Part shown: piece by piece, positions 6,644 to 13,591 of the stretch
Layout of the letters: every line of letters begins with the position of its first letter
Numbering within the stretch: the first letter of the stretch is position 1
Source: an uncultured Collinsella sp.
GTDB lineage: Bacteria > Actinomycetota > Coriobacteriia > Coriobacteriales > Coriobacteriaceae
Direction: 5' to 3'
Length of the DNA stretch: 27,167 bases
NCBI GenBank assembly: GCA_900540905.1
Contig: UQHR01000030.1
Location: 1 to 27,167 of the forward strand
Notes under the pieces: generated by a model
Database searches by the model: none
The model's input: the letters and a program-made list of their open reading frames with translations, nothing else
What the model was told of the DNA's origin: nothing
Translations under genes and position numbers: made by a program

Positions 6644-7129
6644 ATGCCATGCGATAGCACATCCCCGCTGTCCCGCGAGACCGATGCGCCCGAAACCATC
6701 GTCAAGCTGGAATGCGACATCGACGACGCGTCGCCTGAGGTACTCGCCTACGCCGCCGACCGCCTGCGCGAGGCGGGTGCGCGCGAGGTGCACTGGCTGC
6801 CCCTCTATTGTAAGAAAGGCCGCCCCGGCTGGCAGCTGCAGGTAATCTGCACCTACGAGGATATCGAGCGCCTGCAGACGATCATCTTCTTGGAAACCAC
6901 GACCAACGGCATTCGTCGCCAGGTTATGGAGCGCGTTTGCCTACCACGCCGCTTTGAGCGCGTAACGACGCCATGGGGCGAGGTGTTCATCAAGGTGGCC
7001 ACCCTGCCCGACGGCAGCGAGCGTGCAGCGCCCGAGTACGAGGACTGCGCCCGCCTTGCCCGCGAGCACGGTGTGCCGCTCCAGCGCGTGATACAGACAG
7101 CACAAGCCGCGGCTCTGCAATTTGAGTGA
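6644..7129 (+). CDS. Stand-alone LarC C-terminal domain protein
   Basis: The 161-residue product matches the C-terminal half (LarC2, DUF111) of the nickel-pincer cofactor protein LarC. Seen are KLECDIDDASPEVL, YCKKGRPGWQLQ, LETTTNGIRRQV, CLPRRFERV and PEYEDCARLAREHGVP, all family motifs in the right order. Full-length LarC, which inserts nickel into the cofactor of lactate racemase and its relatives using CTP, is about 400 residues. The N-terminal LarC1 half is absent here and nothing like it lies upstream. I choose the ATG at 6644, preceded by GGAAAGGAG; upstream in-frame ATGs lack a binding site. It probably begins an operon with the phosphoesterase and mazG genes, which follow without a visible terminator. 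Its role without LarC1 is unknown. Confidence 0.85.
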   Translation: MPCDSTSPLSRETDAPETIVKLECDIDDASPEVLAYAADRLREAGAREVHWLPLYCKKGRPGWQLQVICTYEDIERLQTIIFLETTTNGIRRQVMERVCLPRRFERVTTPWGEVFIKVATLPDGSERAAPEYEDCARLAREHGVPLQRVIQTAQAAALQFE

Positions 7130-7182
7130 CACGGTCGGCGACGCGCCACACCCGCCCCATCAACCTCACCGAAAGGACCACC

Positions 7183-7731
7183 ATGAAATACCTCATCGCT
7201 TCCGACATCCACGGCTCGGCATACTGGGCCGAGCGCCTGGTCGCCGCCATCGAATCCCAGCAGCCCGACCGCATCGTGCTGCTGGGCGACCTGCTCTACC
7301 ACGGTCCGCGCAACGACCTGCCGCGCGATTACGCCCCCAAGCACGTGATCCCGCTGCTCAACGCCCTGGCCGACCGTATCATCGCGGTGCGCGGCAACTG
7401 CGACGCCGAGGTCGACCAGATGGTGCTCGACTTCCCCGTCATGGCCGACTACGCCACGCTGTTCGACGAGACCGGCCGCGAGCTGTTCCTGACGCACGGC
7501 CATGTCTTTGGCGCCGGCATGCACAACAGCGTCGACCACGCGCCCGCGTTGCCCGAGGGCTCCGCGCTCGTCTACGGTCATACGCACATCAAGGTCAACG
7601 AGGAAAGCGCCGCGCACCCGGGCCTGTGGCTCTTCAACCCCGGTAGTGTGAGCATTCCCAAGGACGGCACGCACAGCTACGGCATCTACGAGGACGGCGC
7701 GTTCCGCCATGTGATCCTGGAGGAGGAATAA
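7183..7731 (+). CDS. YfcE-type metallophosphoesterase
   Basis: The product (182 residues) is a calcineurin-like phosphodiesterase closely resembling YfcE. The five dimetal-site motifs are present in order: SDIHGS, GDLLYHGPRND, RGNCD, LTHGHVFG and YGHTHI. E. coli YfcE hydrolyses phosphodiester model substrates in vitro with manganese, but its natural substrate is not established, so I give no symbol. GAAAGGA lies 6 bases before the ATG at 7183; an in-frame ATG upstream overlaps the larC-like gene. The stop is followed two bases later by the mazG ATG, and the mazG ribosome binding site is inside this gene, so they are very likely co-transcribed. Confidence 0.92.
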   Translation: MKYLIASDIHGSAYWAERLVAAIESQQPDRIVLLGDLLYHGPRNDLPRDYAPKHVIPLLNALADRIIAVRGNCDAEVDQMVLDFPVMADYATLFDETGRELFLTHGHVFGAGMHNSVDHAPALPEGSALVYGHTHIKVNEESAAHPGLWLFNPGSVSIPKDGTHSYGIYEDGAFRHVILEEE

Positions 7732-7733
7732 CC

Positions 7734-8594
7734 ATGGCGCAGCACATGGCTCAGCAAAATGCCGAGGGTTCGCGTGACCTGTCCACGCTGGTCGACGCGT
7801 CGGCCGAGCTGCAGCATCTGGTGCAGACCGTCTGGCGCTTGCGTCAGCCCGACGGCTGCCCGTGGGACCGCGAGCAGACGCACCGCAGCATTGGCAAGAA
7901 CATGATCGAGGAGGCCTACGAGGCGCTCGACTGCATCGAGGCGGACGACGCGGTTCACCTGCGCGAGGAGCTGGGTGACGTGCTCATGCAGGTCGTGCTG
8001 CATGCGCAGATTGCTGCTGACGCCGGCGAGTTTACGCTGGCCGACGTGGCGCGTGATATCGATGCCAAGCTCATCCGCCGTCATCCGCACGTGTTTGGCG
8101 ATGTAGATGCCGACAGCTCCGACGAGGTGCTCAAGATTTGGGACGAGGTCAAGCTTGCCGAGAAGGCCGCCAAGGACAAGGCCGTGGCGGCAGGCGAGGC
8201 TGCGCCCGAGGGCCTGCTCGACGGCGTGCCCACGCATCTACCGGCGCTGATGCAGGCTCAGAAGGTGTCGCGCAAGGCGGCTGCCGTGGGCTTTGAGTGG
8301 GAGACGGTCCAGGACGTGTGGGACGAGGTTGCCGAGGAGCGTGCCGAGTTTGAGGCCGAGGCCCCCGGAACGCCCGAGCGCGAAATGGAGTTTGGCGATC
8401 TGCTCTTTGCCCTGGTCAACGTCGCGCGCAAGGAGGGTATCGACGCCGAGAGCGCCCTGCGTGCCAGCACAGCAAAGTTCCGCCGCCGCTGGGCCGCGAT
8501 GGAGCAGATGGCGGCCGATGCCCACGTGGATCTGGCCGAGCTCTCGACCCACGGCCTCAACGACCTGTGGGATGCCGCAAAGGCGGAGGAGTAA
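7734..8594 (+). CDS. mazG: Nucleoside triphosphate pyrophosphohydrolase MazG
   Basis: MazG hydrolyses (d)NTPs to NMPs and pyrophosphate and is thought to clean abnormal nucleotides or adjust the (p)ppGpp response. The 286-residue protein carries the two tandem MazG domains of the full-length form. In the first, LRQPDGCPWDREQTH is followed by the metal-binding EEAYE (59-63) and EELGD (78-82). The second domain has EEVAEER-type and EFGDLLFALVNVARKEG motifs, and the linker includes LPALMQAQKVSRKAA. GGAGGAATAACC precedes the ATG. A clear intrinsic terminator follows the stop at 8599-8644, so this is the end of the transcript from the larC-like gene or further upstream. Confidence 0.95.
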   Translation: MAQHMAQQNAEGSRDLSTLVDASAELQHLVQTVWRLRQPDGCPWDREQTHRSIGKNMIEEAYEALDCIEADDAVHLREELGDVLMQVVLHAQIAADAGEFTLADVARDIDAKLIRRHPHVFGDVDADSSDEVLKIWDEVKLAEKAAKDKAVAAGEAAPEGLLDGVPTHLPALMQAQKVSRKAAAVGFEWETVQDVWDEVAEERAEFEAEAPGTPEREMEFGDLLFALVNVARKEGIDAESALRASTAKFRRRWAAMEQMAADAHVDLAELSTHGLNDLWDAAKAEE

Positions 8595-8598
8595 GACT

Positions 8599-8644
8599 GC
8601 GGGAACGACGGGCTGACGCGCCTCATCGTTCCCGCTAAATTTTT
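8599..8644 (+). terminator. Intrinsic terminator after mazG
   Basis: GCGGGAACGA (8599-8608) pairs perfectly with TCGTTCCCGC (8626-8635), followed by TAAATTTTT. It starts 5 bases after the mazG stop. Confidence 0.85.
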
Positions 8645-8678
8645 CGAAAATCAAGTGTATCCTTCGGCTAACTTAGGG

Positions 8679-8684
8679 CATAAT
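8679..8684 (+). promoter_or_regulatory. Probable -10 box of the enolase promoter
   Basis: CATAAT lies just after the mazG terminator and about 100 bases before the enolase start. No good -35 hexamer is visible 16-18 bases upstream. If used, it implies a 5' leader of roughly 90 bases with an internal AUG at 8699. Assigned by position and -10 match only. Confidence 0.4.
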
Positions 8685-8783
8685 GCAAAAAGTGCGACAT
8701 GGCTAACTTACGGAGGCGCACCGATGGTGCACGGTCAGCCGGTCGCTTGCATCCACTACGTTTCCAAGTGAGAGGGAGACAAC

Positions 8784-10073
8784 ATGAGCGATATTTTGGA
8801 TGTCTACGGTCGTGAGGTGCTCGACAGCCGCGGCAACCCCACCGTCGAGGTCGAGGTCGTGCTCGAGGACGGCAGCTTCGGCCGCGCGATGGTGCCTTCG
8901 GGCGCTTCGACCGGCGCCTTTGAGGCATGCGAGCTGCGCGACGGCGACAAGGGCCGCTATCTGGGCAAGGGCGTTTCGCAGGCCGTCGAGCATGTCAACA
9001 ACGAGTGCGCTAACGCCGTCGTGGGCCTCGACGCCTTCGACCAGCGCGCCGTCGATGCCGCGCTGATTGCTGCGGACGGTACTCCCAACAAGACCAAGCT
9101 CGGTGCCAACGCCATCCTGGGCGTGTCGCTGGCCGTTGCCCGCGCTGCGGCGGAGTCGGCGGGCCTGTCGCTGTACCAGTACCTGGGCGGCGTCAACGCT
9201 CACCTGCTGCCCACGCCCATGATGAACATCCTCAACGGCGGTGTGCATGCCGACAATAACGTCGACTTCCAGGAGTTCATGATCATGCCGGTGGGCGCCC
9301 CGAGCTTTGCCGAGGGCCTGCGTTGGTGCGCCGAGGTCTACCACACCCTCAAGGGCGTGCTGCATGAGGCTGGCCTGGGCGGCGGCGTGGGCGACGAGGG
9401 CGGCTTTGCGCCCAACCTCAAGACCAATGCCGAGCCGTTCGAGTACATTACTAAGGCCGTCGAGAAGGCTGGCTTTAAGCCCGGCGTCGACTTCATGTAC
9501 GCCATGGACCCGGCGTCCACCGAGTTCTACAACGCCGAGACCGGTATGTACGAGCTCAAGGGCGAGGGCGTGGAGTACACGAGCGCCCAGATGGTCGATT
9601 ACTGGGAGAAACTCGTCGACACCTATCCCATCATCTCCATCGAGGACGGCATGGCCGAGGAAGACTGGGACGGCTGGGTTGAGCTCACCCGCCGCATTGG
9701 CAACAAGGTGCAGCTGGTGGGCGACGACCTGTTCGTCACCAACACCGAGCGCCTCAAGAAGGGCATCGAGCTGGGTGCCGCCAACGCGATCCTGGTCAAG
9801 GTCAACCAGATCGGCACGCTCACCGAGTCGCTCGAGGCCATCGAGACCGCCAAGGAGGCCGGCTACGCTTGCATCGTGAGCCACCGTTCCGGCGAGACCG
9901 AGGACTCCACGATCGCCGACCTGGTCGTGGGCGTCAACGCCGGCCAGATCAAGTCGGGCGCACCGTGCCGCAGCGACCGTATCGCCAAGTACAACCAGCT
10001 CATCCGCATCGAGGACGAGCTTGAGGGCAGTGCGCGCTACGCCGGCAAGGCCGCGTTCTACAACATTCGCTAG
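8784..10073 (+). CDS. eno: Enolase (phosphopyruvate hydratase)
   Basis: Enolase interconverts 2-phosphoglycerate and phosphoenolpyruvate in glycolysis and is cytosolic. The 429-residue product is of standard length. Visible are SGASTGAFEACELRDGD (mobile loop), the GVGDEGGFAPNL segment, the magnesium ligand region SIEDGMAEEDWDGW, VGDDLFVTN, the catalytic Lys in LVKVNQIGTLTESLE, and SHRSGETEDSTIADL. GAGAGGGAGA lies upstream of the ATG. The gene is monocistronic by appearance: a terminator precedes it (8599-8644), it has a probable promoter at 8679, and another terminator follows (10147-10178). Codon use is strongly biased toward C/G endings, as expected of a highly expressed gene. Confidence 0.99.
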   Translation: MSDILDVYGREVLDSRGNPTVEVEVVLEDGSFGRAMVPSGASTGAFEACELRDGDKGRYLGKGVSQAVEHVNNECANAVVGLDAFDQRAVDAALIAADGTPNKTKLGANAILGVSLAVARAAAESAGLSLYQYLGGVNAHLLPTPMMNILNGGVHADNNVDFQEFMIMPVGAPSFAEGLRWCAEVYHTLKGVLHEAGLGGGVGDEGGFAPNLKTNAEPFEYITKAVEKAGFKPGVDFMYAMDPASTEFYNAETGMYELKGEGVEYTSAQMVDYWEKLVDTYPIISIEDGMAEEDWDGWVELTRRIGNKVQLVGDDLFVTNTERLKKGIELGAANAILVKVNQIGTLTESLEAIETAKEAGYACIVSHRSGETEDSTIADLVVGVNAGQIKSGAPCRSDRIAKYNQLIRIEDELEGSARYAGKAAFYNIR

Positions 10074-10146
10074 GCACGCGGAGGTCGCGGGGGCGGGGAA
10101 GACTCGGATTTGCCTTGCTTCAGCCGGGCGCTGTTGAGCACCATTG

Positions 10147-10178
10147 GGCGCTGGGCCATATGGCTCAGCGCCTTTTTT
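10147..10178 (+). terminator. Intrinsic terminator after eno
   Basis: GGCGCTGGGCC (10147-10157) and GGCTCAGCGCC (10162-10172) pair with one G-T wobble around an ATAT loop, followed by six T residues. Confidence 0.92.
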
Positions 10179-10220
10179 ATGTCGAGCAAAGGCTGCCGAA
10201 GGCGGTGCGGGCGCTCGTGC

Positions 10221-10226
10221 TATAAC
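10221..10226 (+). promoter_or_regulatory. Possible -10 box upstream of the divisome gene
   Basis: TATAAC lies about 45 bases before the ATG at 10270 and just after the eno terminator, where a promoter is needed. No recognisable -35 box. Confidence 0.35.
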
Positions 10227-10269
10227 TAAAGGACTTAGCGCAAACAAACCTCAACCGCACAAGGCGCAC

Positions 10270-11031
10270 ATGGATCAGATTTACGACAACAGGTACTATT
10301 CCGCCGGTTCGCGTGAGCCGTCGCCTCGCCGTGCGCGCACGGTGCAGCTCGGTGGGTCCGCCTACGCCGGCGCCGACCGCTCCATGCAGCGCCCGACAAG
10401 TACCTCGCGCCCCAATGCTCAAGTGAATACTTCGACAGATGGACCAGTGCGCCCGGCACGTTCGTCGCATGCTCAGCGCTCGTCGGCTCAAACGCACGAT
10501 AGGTCGAGCAGGCCCTCGAACCGTTTTTCGGGCTCGGACTTTATGCACTACGCCAACGACAACGCGGTGGTCAAGGCGATCTACGACTTTACCCACGGTC
10601 CTCAGCGAGGGCTATTCATCGGCATCGTCGTTGCCCTGGTGCTCGTGAGCCTGTATTTCCCCGTGCGCGACCTGTACGTGGCAAAGCGTTCGAGCGATAT
10701 CTTGACCAAGCAGGTCGAGATTCGCCAGCAATACAATGATGGGCTGCAAAAAAGCGTCGACAAGCTGCTCTCGGAGGAGGGTATCAAGGATGCGGCATCC
10801 GAGGACCTGGGCTTGGTGATGCCCGGCGAGAAGAGGATTGAAGTGCAGGGCCTGGACGGCGATTCGGATGCCTCGTCGAGCCAGAAGTCGTCGAACGCCA
10901 AGAAGGCCAGCGAAGTTGCCAAGGAAATCGAAGAAGTCGGTAAGGACGCGCCGTGGTACATCCAAGCGCTCGACATGCTGTTTGGGTTTAACGGCGTCGA
11001 GGGCCAGACGGTCGTGTCCAACGGCAAATAG
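10270..11031 (+). CDS. FtsB/DivIC-type septum formation initiator
   Basis: This 253-residue bitopic membrane protein is of the FtsB/DivIC/FtsL type. A long basic, Ser/Arg-rich, probably disordered cytoplasmic N-terminus (about residues 1-95) is followed by one membrane helix near 115-135 (GLFIGIVVALVLVSLYF). An external helix containing RSSDILTKQVEIRQQYNDGL, likely coiled coil, comes next. Then LLSEEGIKDAASEDLGLVMPGE matches the conserved end of the DivIC domain. A Ser/Lys/Glu-rich tail of about 60 residues with a short hydrophobic C-terminal stretch is added. Family members bridge FtsQ/DivIB and FtsL at the division site. The ATG at 10270 follows AAGG; the frame is open further upstream but overlaps the eno terminator. 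A 20-base gap separates it from the Ppx/GppA gene. Confidence 0.8.
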   Translation: MDQIYDNRYYSAGSREPSPRRARTVQLGGSAYAGADRSMQRPTSTSRPNAQVNTSTDGPVRPARSSHAQRSSAQTHDRSSRPSNRFSGSDFMHYANDNAVVKAIYDFTHGPQRGLFIGIVVALVLVSLYFPVRDLYVAKRSSDILTKQVEIRQQYNDGLQKSVDKLLSEEGIKDAASEDLGLVMPGEKRIEVQGLDGDSDASSSQKSSNAKKASEVAKEIEEVGKDAPWYIQALDMLFGFNGVEGQTVVSNGK

Positions 11032-11051
11032 CGCCCGGAGGGGAGCCCGCA

Positions 11052-12053
11052 ATGACAAATTGCAAACGCTATAAGGTAGCCGCGATCGACCTGGGAACGG
11101 TGTCGTCGCGACTGGTGTTGGCCCAGGTCGAGGGCGGAGCGATTGCGGAATCGTCCAAGCATACCGAGATTACCGACTTGGGCGAGGGCGTGGACGCGAC
11201 GGGGCGCTTTTGCGAGGCGGCCGTTGAGCGCGTGCTCGCTGCGTGCCGCATGTTTGTGGACGAAGCCCGTGCCTTTGGGGCCGCGTGCATCTGCACCACG
11301 TGCACGAGCGCCGCACGCGATGCGTCCAATGCTGCCCTGCTGCTGGACGGCCTGCGCGATCTGGGGCTCGAACCGCAGGTGATTCCTGGCGAGGTTGAGG
11401 CGCGCCTGACGTTTTTTGGCGTAGCGCACGACTTTGCAGACGAGCGCATCATCGTCGCCGATTCGGGTGGCGGCTCCACGGAGCTCGCGACGGGCGTCTA
11501 TGCGCCGGAGCGCGGGGTCTTTGCGCTGGAGGGAACGCGCTCACTGGACATCGGTTGCCGTCGCGTGACGGAGCGATTTTTCTCGGCACTGCCGCCCGCA
11601 CGCGGCGAGCTTACTGCCGCTGCCGCGTGGGCGGGCGAGCAGTTCGCTGCCTATTTTGAGGGCCTGCCGAGCAATTTTGAGCGCGCCGAACGCTTGGTCG
11701 CAGTGGGTGGCACCGTCACCACACTCGTGGCGCTCGTTCATGAGCTGGAACCGTACGATTCGAGCTTTGTGCACCTGCGCGAGCTTTCGCTGGATCAGGT
11801 TTCGGCCGCTATCGAGCGCATGTCTGCGTTGGATGCGGACGGCATCGCCGCTCTACCGGGTGTACAGCCCAAACGCGCGGGCGTGATCTTGGCTGGTGCC
11901 GTGGTAATCCGCGAGCTTATGCGAGCCGGCGGCTACAAGACGCTCACTGTAAGCGAGAACAGCTTACTCGCCGGCATGGCCGCCACCATCAACGAGGCTC
12001 TCGACGGTGCGACCCCCACCATCTCCTGGACCCCAGAGCTCAGCACCCTCTAA
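11052..12053 (+). CDS. Ppx/GppA family phosphatase
   Basis: This is a 333-residue member of the exopolyphosphatase/guanosine pentaphosphatase family (ASKHA fold). Visible are the N-terminal phosphate loop AAIDLGTVSSRLVL, a central IVADSGGGSTELATG (second phosphate-binding loop) and VAVGGTVTTLVAL. Length fits the short actinobacterial form that lacks the C-terminal HD-like domain of E. coli Ppx. Whether it acts on polyphosphate or pppGpp cannot be read from the sequence. CGGAGGGGAGCC upstream provides the ribosome binding site. It follows the divisome gene by 20 bases, a pairing common in Gram-positive high-GC genomes near eno. Its TAA stop overlaps the start of an inverted repeat that may end the transcript. 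Confidence 0.9.
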   Translation: MTNCKRYKVAAIDLGTVSSRLVLAQVEGGAIAESSKHTEITDLGEGVDATGRFCEAAVERVLAACRMFVDEARAFGAACICTTCTSAARDASNAALLLDGLRDLGLEPQVIPGEVEARLTFFGVAHDFADERIIVADSGGGSTELATGVYAPERGVFALEGTRSLDIGCRRVTERFFSALPPARGELTAAAAWAGEQFAAYFEGLPSNFERAERLVAVGGTVTTLVALVHELEPYDSSFVHLRELSLDQVSAAIERMSALDADGIAALPGVQPKRAGVILAGAVVIRELMRAGGYKTLTVSENSLLAGMAATINEALDGATPTISWTPELSTL

Positions 12054-12054
12054 A

Positions 12055-12125
12055 TAAGTTGCGGTGAAATAGTTCCTAAATAAGCTGGTAAACGGTATAA
12101 ACAGGATCTATTCCACCGCAACTTA
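12055..12125. repeat. Inverted repeat after the Ppx/GppA gene
   Basis: TAAGTTGCGGTGAAATAG (12055-12072) and CTATTCCACCGCAACTTA (12108-12125) are reverse complements with one mismatch. The A+T-rich 35-base spacer has a second copy of CTAAATAAG, which also occurs at the gene stop. It has no T-run. It may act as a processing or stabilising 3' structure, or it may be another dispersed repeat. Confidence 0.7.
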
Positions 12126-12130
12126 GAGCT

Positions 12131-12210
12131 CCGCCGGCGTGTAAAAGAAACGAGCCCGCATCCCTGGGGGACACGAGCTCGTAAACAATACATGGTAGGG
12201 GCGGTGGGAC
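12131..12210 (-). repeat. Duplicated tRNA-Leu 3' end and terminator (remnant copy)
   Basis: This block is nearly the same as 12327-12407. On the minus strand it holds the last 18 bases of tRNA-Leu including CCA (12193-12210) and then the terminator hairpin (12150-12158 with 12174-12182) with its T-tract. The rest of the tRNA is missing; after the shared GTGGGAC the sequence switches to an unrelated hairpin-rich insert. The outermost hairpin pair has changed on both arms (G-C to A-T), so the stem is still intact. Confidence 0.8.
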
Positions 12211-12330
12211 GTCTGCGTATTTGCTGCGCAAATACGCACCGGCTTCGGCCGCCTGTCGGCGCCCTCGCCGGCTCGCTACGGACGCTGCGCGTCCGCTTAA
12301 CGCTCGCCCCCTCGCGGGTTCGAGTCCCGC
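12211..12330. other. Hairpin-rich insert between the two tRNA-end copies
   Basis: There are four compact stems: TGCGTATTTGC/GCAAATACGCA with loop TGC (12214-12238), CGGC-TTCG-GCCG just after it, CGGACGC/GCGTCCG with loop TGC (12279-12295), and a perfect tRNA-like T-arm GCGGG-TTCGAGT-CCCGC on the plus strand (12314-12330). No complete tRNA or convincing ORF is present. It may be a decayed tRNA fragment with repeats. The whole stretch 12054-12389 contains no gene. Confidence 0.6.
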
Positions 12331-12336
12331 CGGCAT

Positions 12337-12378
12337 CTAAAAGAAGCGAGCCCGCATCCCTGGGGAACACGGGCTCGC
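12337..12378 (-). terminator. Intrinsic terminator of tRNA-Leu
   Basis: On the minus strand GCGAGCCCG (12378-12370) pairs with CGGGCTCGC (12354-12346), followed by TTCTTTTAG. It lies 11 bases past the tRNA CCA end. Confidence 0.85.
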
Positions 12379-12389
12379 AAGCAATCACA

Positions 12390-12474
12390 TGGTAGGGGCG
12401 GTGGGACTCGAACCCACAATCCTTGCGGCGAGAGATTTTAAGTCTCCTGCGTATGCCAATTCCGCCACGCCCCC
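12390..12474 (-). tRNA. tRNA-Leu (anticodon UAA)
   Basis: The minus strand folds as a class II tRNA of 85 bases with encoded CCA. The acceptor strand starts GGGGGCG and pairs with CGCCCCT (first pair G-U). The D-arm contains GCGGAATTGGCA. The anticodon stem GGAGA/TCTCT encloses CTTAAAA, giving anticodon TAA. A long variable arm (CGCCGCAAGG region) and a T-arm GTGGG-TTCGAGT-CCCAC follow. The long variable arm and anticodon identify Leu. A terminator follows at once, and a possible extended -10 (TGTGCTAGACT on the minus strand, near 12480-12490) precedes it. Confidence 0.95.
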
Positions 12475-12505
12475 GTGAGACTAGAAGTCTAGCACAAGCC
12501 GCCCA

Positions 12506-13129
12506 TTACGCGTTGACGGCCATCGAGTGCTGGCCCGACTTCTCAAGGAACTCTTGGAACTTGGCCTCGTCGCCCTTGTTTTGGTACTGCAGGGCCAGCA
12601 GGTACTCCAGTCGGCAGCGCTTGACCGGGTCGTCACCGACATCCTCGAGCATGCGCTCCAGCTCGGGAATATCGTTGTGGCGCTTGAGGATCATCGTGTC
12701 GTACATCAGCTGGCACTCGTGCGCGACCGCCTCGGCCTGACCGCCCTCAAAGCCCTTGATCTCGTGCAACAGCTCCTTGGATTTTTTGCGGTCCTCCTGG
12801 CCAACGTAGTAGTTAAAGGCTTTGATCACCAGGTCGACGCGCTGCATCTTGGGCAGATTGAGCCCCAGCAGCAAATCGAACATCTCATCGGCGCGCTTGT
12901 GGTCCTCGCGCAGCAGATAGGAGTTCAGGCGCAGGTAGTCGCGGTTGTAGCGTGGGTACAGCATGCTGGTGAGTTTGCCGTCGAGCAAACGATCGAACTC
13001 GTCCCACTGCTTGGCAGCCATAAGCTGCTGCAGGCGCTTGAACGTGGTGCGTTTTTTGACGCTAAAGAACACCGACACGGCGATGCAGATGATAACGACG
13101 GCGGTCCAGAGTGTGCGGGAATCGGGCAT
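12506..13129 (-). CDS. Membrane-anchored helical-repeat protein, function unknown
   Basis: The 207-residue product starts with a short polar end, then one membrane helix at about residues 8-23 (LWTAVVIICIAVSVFF) and a basic KKRTTFKR flank. An all-helical cytoplasmic region resembling TPR/SEL1-like repeats follows: WDEFDRLLDGKL, RADEMFDLLLGLNL, KKSKELLHEIKGF and RLEYLLALQYQNKG, spaced at about 35-45 residues. I do not recognise a named family. Such proteins often act as scaffolds. On the minus strand AAGGA lies 7 bases before the ATG, and a perfect TATAAT box sits about 55 bases upstream. The tRNA-Leu gene lies downstream on the same strand, but the tRNA probably has its own promoter. Confidence 0.85.
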   Translation of the reverse strand: MPDSRTLWTAVVIICIAVSVFFSVKKRTTFKRLQQLMAAKQWDEFDRLLDGKLTSMLYPRYNRDYLRLNSYLLREDHKRADEMFDLLLGLNLPKMQRVDLVIKAFNYYVGQEDRKKSKELLHEIKGFEGGQAEAVAHECQLMYDTMILKRHNDIPELERMLEDVGDDPVKRCRLEYLLALQYQNKGDEAKFQEFLEKSGQHSMAVNA

Positions 13130-13184
13130 ATTAGGGTCCTTAGTCGCTCATAAAGCGAGCGGTATGACAACACGTACTAGATGT

Positions 13185-13190
13185 ATTATA
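13185..13190 (-). promoter_or_regulatory. -10 box for the helical-repeat gene
   Basis: ATTATA on the plus strand reads as a perfect TATAAT on the minus strand, 55 bases before the ATG at 13129. No clear -35. The 163-base gap it sits in is divergent; TACACT at 13253-13258 may be the -10 for the plus-strand PTS gene. Confidence 0.5.
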
Positions 13191-13292
13191 CGCAGCGCGC
13201 AAGCAAACTGGCATAAAAGCTCATCGAGGCCGAGTGCCATCGCTCGCTGCGGTACACTTACCTAAAGTAAACCATGAAGGGAGACATTACCT

Positions 13293-13580
13293 ATGAAGAA
13301 GATCGTTTTGGCTTGCGGTGCTGGCGCTGCTACTTCCACGCTCGTTGCCCAGAAGGTCGCTACTCTGCTCGACGCCAACGGTTATGCCGACAAGTACGAG
13401 ATCGTGCAGTGCGCCATCTCCGAGGCCAAGGATTACTGCGACGAGGGCGCTGACCTGCTGATCGCCACCACCGTTGCCCCCGAGGGCCTCACCTGCCCGT
13501 ACGTGAGTGGCGTGCCCTTCATGACCGGCATGAACCGCGTTGCCGCCGAGAAGGCCGTTCTCGACGTCATGGCTCAGTAG
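13293..13580 (+). CDS. PTS IIB component, galactitol/lactose-type fold
   Basis: This 95-residue protein is a phosphotransferase-system IIB domain of the low-molecular-weight tyrosine phosphatase-like fold. The phosphorylation loop ACGAGAATSTL places the phosphocysteine at Cys8, as in galactitol-type IIB (GatB). IIB normally receives phosphate from IIA and passes it to the sugar bound by IIC. No IIA or IIC gene is nearby. The neighbours are a VOC-fold protein 11 bases downstream and unrelated genes, so its partner permease must be encoded elsewhere, or it has a regulatory role. GAAGGGAGA lies upstream of the ATG. The sugar cannot be inferred. Confidence 0.9.
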   Translation: MKKIVLACGAGAATSTLVAQKVATLLDANGYADKYEIVQCAISEAKDYCDEGADLLIATTVAPEGLTCPYVSGVPFMTGMNRVAAEKAVLDVMAQ

Positions 13581-13591
13581 GCGCTGACTGC

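Noticed and set aside
8699..8812. Possible 37-codon leader peptide before eno
   Set aside because: The AUG follows no ribosome binding site and the frame runs into eno out of phase, with an Arg-rich translation of no regulatory pattern.
8703..10247. Open frame of 514 codons on the minus strand opposite eno
   Set aside because: It lies wholly across enolase, has low-complexity Ala/Val/Leu/Gly/His content and no family motif. Long antisense frames are expected opposite GC-biased genes.
12192..12395. Short ORFs across the duplicated tRNA-end region
   Set aside because: They translate hairpins, terminators and tRNA sequence; not coding.
12131..12407. Possible CRISPR-like direct repeats
   Set aside because: Only two copies with a single long spacer, and the repeat is plainly a tRNA end plus terminator.
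12478..12490. AGACT-AGA-AGTCT mini-palindrome upstream of tRNA-Leu
   Set aside because: Only 5 bp and overlapping a possible -10 region; too short to claim as an operator.
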